A DNA stretch of 64,000 bases, from the NCBI GenBank assembly GCA_963813195.1, contig CAWEYC010000036.1, positions 186,001 to 250,000 of the forward strand, read 5' to 3'. Positions 60,886-64,000 of the stretch are shown one piece after another; position 1 is the stretch's first letter; each line of letters starts with the position of its first letter. This DNA comes from Roseiarcus sp963813195 (lineage in GTDB: Bacteria > Pseudomonadota > Alphaproteobacteria > Rhizobiales > Beijerinckiaceae). Position numbers and translations under genes: made by a program. Below the pieces are notes generated by a model. The model made no database searches and had not been told where the DNA came from. It was given only the letters and a program-made list of their open reading frames with translations.

Positions 60886-61581
60886 GTGCAGAGCAAGTTC
60901 GACGGCGACCGTGCGGGCGAATATGCGGTCCAGAGCCGCATCGCGCTCGCCGGCTACGACGCCTGCCACGAACTCGCGGCCTGCCTGCTCGCCGCTCGTC
61001 TCGGTCGCGGCGGTTCGGCGCGCATCCTCGTCGCCGGCGTCGGCGGAACCGCGCAGGAGATCATCGTCGCCGGGCGGCTCGAACCCGGCTGGCGCTTCAC
61101 CGGCGTCGACCCTTCCGCGCCCATGCTGGAGTTGGCGCGGCGCTCCCTCGAGAGCGCCGCAATGGCGGACCGGGCGGAGTTGCGTCTCGGCGCGGTCGAC
61201 GATCTCGCCGAGGAGGCGCGTTTCGATGCGGCGACCCTCATCGGCGTGCTGCATCACCTGCCCGCCCGCGACGCCAAGCTGGCGATCCTGACCGCGCTGG
61301 CGAGCCGGCTCGCGCCGGGCGCGCCATTGATCCTCGCGGGAAACCGCCACGCCTACGCCAGCCGTCCCCTGTTTCTCGCCGCCTGGCGCGAGCGTTGGCG
61401 CATGAACGGCGCCGACGAAGCGGAGATCGAAGCCAAGATCGGCAAGATCCTGCACGACGCCGAACCGCCGGAAAGCGACGCGGCGGTCGAAGACTTGCTC
61501 CTTCGCTCCGGCTTCGAGCCGCCGACGCTCTTCTTCTCCAGCCTGTTCTGGGGCGGCTGGATCACGCAGCGGGCTCGCTGA
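60886..61581 (+). CDS. Class I SAM-dependent methyltransferase
   Basis: A 231-residue protein with ILVAGVGGTAQEIIVAGRLEPGWRFTGVDPSAPML and DAATLIGVLHHLPARDAKLAILTALASRLAPGA. It starts at GTG 60886, ten bases after the previous stop, so the two are co-transcribed. It differs in length and sequence from its neighbour, so it is not a recent duplicate. Confidence 0.87.
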   Translation: MQSKFDGDRAGEYAVQSRIALAGYDACHELAACLLAARLGRGGSARILVAGVGGTAQEIIVAGRLEPGWRFTGVDPSAPMLELARRSLESAAMADRAELRLGAVDDLAEEARFDAATLIGVLHHLPARDAKLAILTALASRLAPGAPLILAGNRHAYASRPLFLAAWRERWRMNGADEAEIEAKIGKILHDAEPPESDAAVEDLLLRSGFEPPTLFFSSLFWGGWITQRAR

Positions 61582-61587
61582 GCGTTC

Positions 61588-61797
61588 CTACCGTCGCTCC
61601 TCCCAGACGTCGCCGACCTTGTCGTAGCGGCGCTTGACCGCCGCCCAGGCGATGCGGTGCGCTGCCTCCTCCTGGCGCGGATCGCTTTTGTGGGCGGCAT
61701 AGGCGTGATTGAACGCCTCGCGATAGATGTCCTGCGCATGTTCGGGCAGATGGTTGCGCACGGATGGCGGCAGATCTTCGTTGATGCGGTACGGCAT
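61588..61797 (-). CDS. chaB: ChaB family protein
   Basis: A 69-residue protein, MPYRINEDLPPSVRNHLPEHAQDIYREAFNHAYAAH, with the ChaB signature and a final AWAAVKRRYDKVGDVW. In E. coli ChaB is linked with the ChaA cation antiporter, but the function is unclear. ATG 61797 has GGAGGG upstream. It is convergent with the second methyltransferase, 5 nt apart. Confidence 0.93.
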   Translation of the reverse strand: MPYRINEDLPPSVRNHLPEHAQDIYREAFNHAYAAHKSDPRQEEAAHRIAWAAVKRRYDKVGDVWEERR

Positions 61798-62003
61798 GGC
61801 GCCCTCCTGCTTGGCGGCGAGCGACCGGGGCGAAGACAGCGCTGATACATCGTTTTTGCGGCGCCGAATTGATGCACGTCGCATCGCGCCTGCGGACACT
61901 CTGCTATTTACGGGGCTTGGCGTTCTCGACGCCGGCGATGGCGGAGCGCCGCGCTCGCCGGTCCCGCCGACCGACGCGCCCACTGGCTAGAAGGGAGAAT
62001 CCC

Positions 62004-62615
62004 ATGGCTTCCACCAATTCCGATCTCAGCGACTTGCATCGCGGCGTCAAGGATGCCTTAGGCGCTCGATGGGGCCTACTCATGTTCCAGGGCGTCGCCC
62101 TGATCGTTCTCGGCGCCATCGCGATCGCCGCGCCGGTGCTGGCGACCATAGCCGTCGCAATCTACATCGGTTGGCTCTTCCTCATCGCCGGCATCGTCGG
62201 GCTCATCGCGATGTTCCACGCCGATGACATCGCGGCCTTCCTATGGACCCTCGTCACGGCCGCCCTGTCCCTGGGGCTCGGCGTATTGCTGCTCTATCGA
62301 CCCCTCGCCGGCACGGTCACGCTCACGCTGGCGCTGACCGCGTTTCTCGTTGCGGAAGGTGTTTTCCAGATCGTGACCTCCCTCGCCTATCGCAAAGCGC
62401 TGCCCGTCGCCTGGCGCTGGCTGCTCGCCAGCGGCCTCTGCGACCTCATCCTGGCGGCGATCATCATCGCCAGTTGGCCGCTGAGCGCCGTGTGGACGCT
62501 GGGCCTGCTCGCGGGCGTCAACCTCCTGACCTCGGGCTGGGCCATCGTGATGACGGCGTTGGCCGCGCGCGACACCGTCAAGACCGCGGCGGGTTCCCTG
62601 CTGCACGGACATTGA
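62004..62615 (+). CDS. HdeD/DUF308 family membrane protein
   Basis: A 203-residue protein with six membrane helices from about residue 25 (GLLMFQGVALIVLGAIAIAAPVLATIAVAIYIGWLFLIAGIVGLIAMF). HdeD proteins are associated with acid resistance in E. coli; other roles are possible. ATG 62004 fits the family length. The 206 bp upstream shows no clear promoter. Confidence 0.9.
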   Translation: MASTNSDLSDLHRGVKDALGARWGLLMFQGVALIVLGAIAIAAPVLATIAVAIYIGWLFLIAGIVGLIAMFHADDIAAFLWTLVTAALSLGLGVLLLYRPLAGTVTLTLALTAFLVAEGVFQIVTSLAYRKALPVAWRWLLASGLCDLILAAIIIASWPLSAVWTLGLLAGVNLLTSGWAIVMTALAARDTVKTAAGSLLHGH

Positions 62616-62888
62616 CGCAGGAGTGACGGCGCTTGCCGCTGGCGCGGGTCGACCGCGCGAGCGGCAAGGGCGTCATCGTAAGACGTCGCGACAGCGACGA
62701 TTGAGTCAGGGCGACGACGCAGACCGCCGTCCCAGCGGTCGTCATGCGGCCTGTCGGCCGAAGAGAGGTTCGCCCGCGGCGAGCCGACAAAGTCACCCCT
62801 CGAACAGCATGTGGGAAACGCCACCTCTTCCACGCCTCGTCGGCTCCATAGTTGCGAGGCTTGAATTGCGATCGCTGAGGTGGCCGAG

Positions 62889-64000
62889 ATGCTCGTTGCT
62901 ATCGCGATCTCCAAAGTGTCCGCCGTCGCACATCGTCCCGCTCGACTGGGCGCCTTCGGGTATGCGGCGTTCACTGCGATCTGGCTCGGCAGCATGGTCT
63001 CGAACATCGGCACCGCAATGTACGACAGCGGCTCGCGCTGGCTGATGATGAGCCTCGATGCGGATCCGATGGCGGTGTCGCTGGTGCAAGCGACAGTCAG
63101 CGTGCCCGTTTTTCTGTTCACTTTGCCGGCGGGCGCGCTCGCCGACATCGTCGATCCGCGGCGCCTGCTCATTGTCGTGGAGATCGCCAACACCTTGATG
63201 ACCGCGGCCTTGGCGGCGCTGGTCTCGTTGGGCCTCGTCACTCCGGGCCCGTTGCTGCTGACGACGTTTCTTCTGGGCGCCGGCGGCGCCCTTGCGGCCC
63301 CGGCGTGGATGGCGATTACGCCGCTTCTCGTCGGCAGGCGGGAACTGGAGGGCGCCATCGCAGCCAACACCGTCGGTTACAATATCGCTCGCACCATAGG
63401 ACCCGCCCTAGGCGGGTTCGCCATCGCCGGATTTGGCGTCGCGGCGCCCTTCTGGATTTGCGGGGCCAGCAACATAGCGGCCATCGCGGCGCTGTGCTGG
63501 TGGCGCGGGTCGCCGCGGAGGCCGCAAAGATCGTTCGCCGAGCCACTCACCAGCGCCATCCACGCCGGCCTCCGGTATGTCGCCCGTGACCGACGCATGC
63601 GCGCGATTTTGATTCGATCGCTGGCGTTCTTCCCCTTCGCGAGTGCGTATTGGGCGCTGCTACCTCTGGTTGCGCGCCACCTGATGAATCATGATCCGCA
63701 GCTTTATGGCTGCTTTCTCGGAGCGATCGGCGCCGGCGCCATCGCGGGCTCTTTTGCACTCGGCTGGCTGAGGGCCAGGCTCGGGCGCGATCGGCTCGTC
63801 ATGATTGCGACGGTGGCGACCGCGTTCGCGCTTGTCCTCTTCGGGTTCGCGCACAACGCCGCGACCGTACTCGGCGCATGTCTGATCGCCGGCGCCGCGT
63901 GGACAGTGATCCTGACGAGCCTCTATGTCTCGGCGCAGATCGCTTTGCCTGATTGGGTGCGCGGCCGCGGGCTGGCAATCATGCTGGCCGCGATATTCGG
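62889..64000 (+). CDS. MFS transporter, EntS-like (runs off the right edge)
   Basis: About 370 residues are present, with 11 or so membrane helices. It opens MLVAIAISKVSAVAHRPARLGAFGYAAFTAIWLGSMVSNIGTAMYD; ATG 62889 has GAGG upstream. LPAGALADIVDPRRLLI is the loop 2-3 motif of this enterobactin-exporter-like group. The exported compound is unknown. The C-terminus is outside the window. Confidence 0.88.
   Translation, partial: MLVAIAISKVSAVAHRPARLGAFGYAAFTAIWLGSMVSNIGTAMYDSGSRWLMMSLDADPMAVSLVQATVSVPVFLFTLPAGALADIVDPRRLLIVVEIANTLMTAALAALVSLGLVTPGPLLLTTFLLGAGGALAAPAWMAITPLLVGRRELEGAIAANTVGYNIARTIGPALGGFAIAGFGVAAPFWICGASNIAAIAALCWWRGSPRRPQRSFAEPLTSAIHAGLRYVARDRRMRAILIRSLAFFPFASAYWALLPLVARHLMNHDPQLYGCFLGAIGAGAIAGSFALGWLRARLGRDRLVMIATVATAFALVLFGFAHNAATVLGACLIAGAAWTVILTSLYVSAQIALPDWVRGRGLAIMLAAIF

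Overview
The window is about 64 kb of high-GC DNA from an alphaproteobacterium, most likely order Hyphomicrobiales (Rhizobiales). The signs are a CtrA-type cell-cycle regulator beside fliJ, a LexA box of the alphaproteobacterial direct-repeat type (GTTC-N7-GTTC) in front of an imuA-imuB-dnaE2 mutasome, a split transhydrogenase (pntA, pntAB, pntB) behind a small aa3-oxidase subunit IV gene, and family members such as DUF1178, DUF1127 and the NDUFAF6-like synthase. Formate-tetrahydrofolate ligase and an orphan methylmalonyl-CoA mutase small subunit would fit a serine-cycle / ethylmalonyl-CoA methylotroph (Methylocystaceae or Beijerinckiaceae), but this is inference. No rRNA, tRNA, CRISPR array, phage or transposase was seen.

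Layout. 1-4 kb (minus): start of ftfL, a MetE-like methyltransferase, mutA with a small helical protein. 4.4-10 kb: DUF1127 gene with a strong terminator, trmFO, a secreted caspase-like protease beside an FGE-fold protein, and a DUF4399 protein with an internal duplication. 10-14 kb (minus): yajC-secD-secF-Mth938-like-synthase protein-export operon, with secD carrying a one-base frameshift. 14-20 kb: ABC-F ATPase, a small secreted protein, holC, pepA. 20-27 kb (plus): lptF-lptG-lptD-pdxA-rsmA, tightly coupled and lacking the usual surA. 27-36 kb: metY, a GDSL esterase, MATE exporter, nucleoside hydrolase, lyxose isomerase, pyrophosphatase, GNAT, DUF3108, DUF1178, grxC, comF. 36.5-39.6 kb: an accessory cassette with a Rieske oxygenase behind a clear cobalamin riboswitch and an upstream FAD monooxygenase. 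39.8-42.2 kb: two methyltransferase-fold genes and an MntA/HepT toxin-antitoxin pair whose HepT has lost its catalytic His. 42.3-48.7 kb (minus): the SOS mutasome, invaded by REP-like palindromes, two of them in frame inside dnaE2, and by a frameshifted DUF559 nuclease gene. 49-55 kb: ctrA with a GANTC-rich control region, fliJ, and the pnt operon with a palindromic repeat element and a frameshift in pntA. 55-64 kb: RelBE-type module, TPR lipoprotein, rpsU, purEK, a MmyB-type regulator with divergent twin methyltransferases, chaB, a DUF308 membrane protein and the start of an MFS exporter.

The most unusual items are the B12 riboswitch controlling a Rieske oxygenase, the palindrome insertions inside dnaE2 next to a DUF559 gene, the active-site-less HepT, and three independent one-base insertions (secD, pntA, DUF559 gene) that may be sequence errors of one type.
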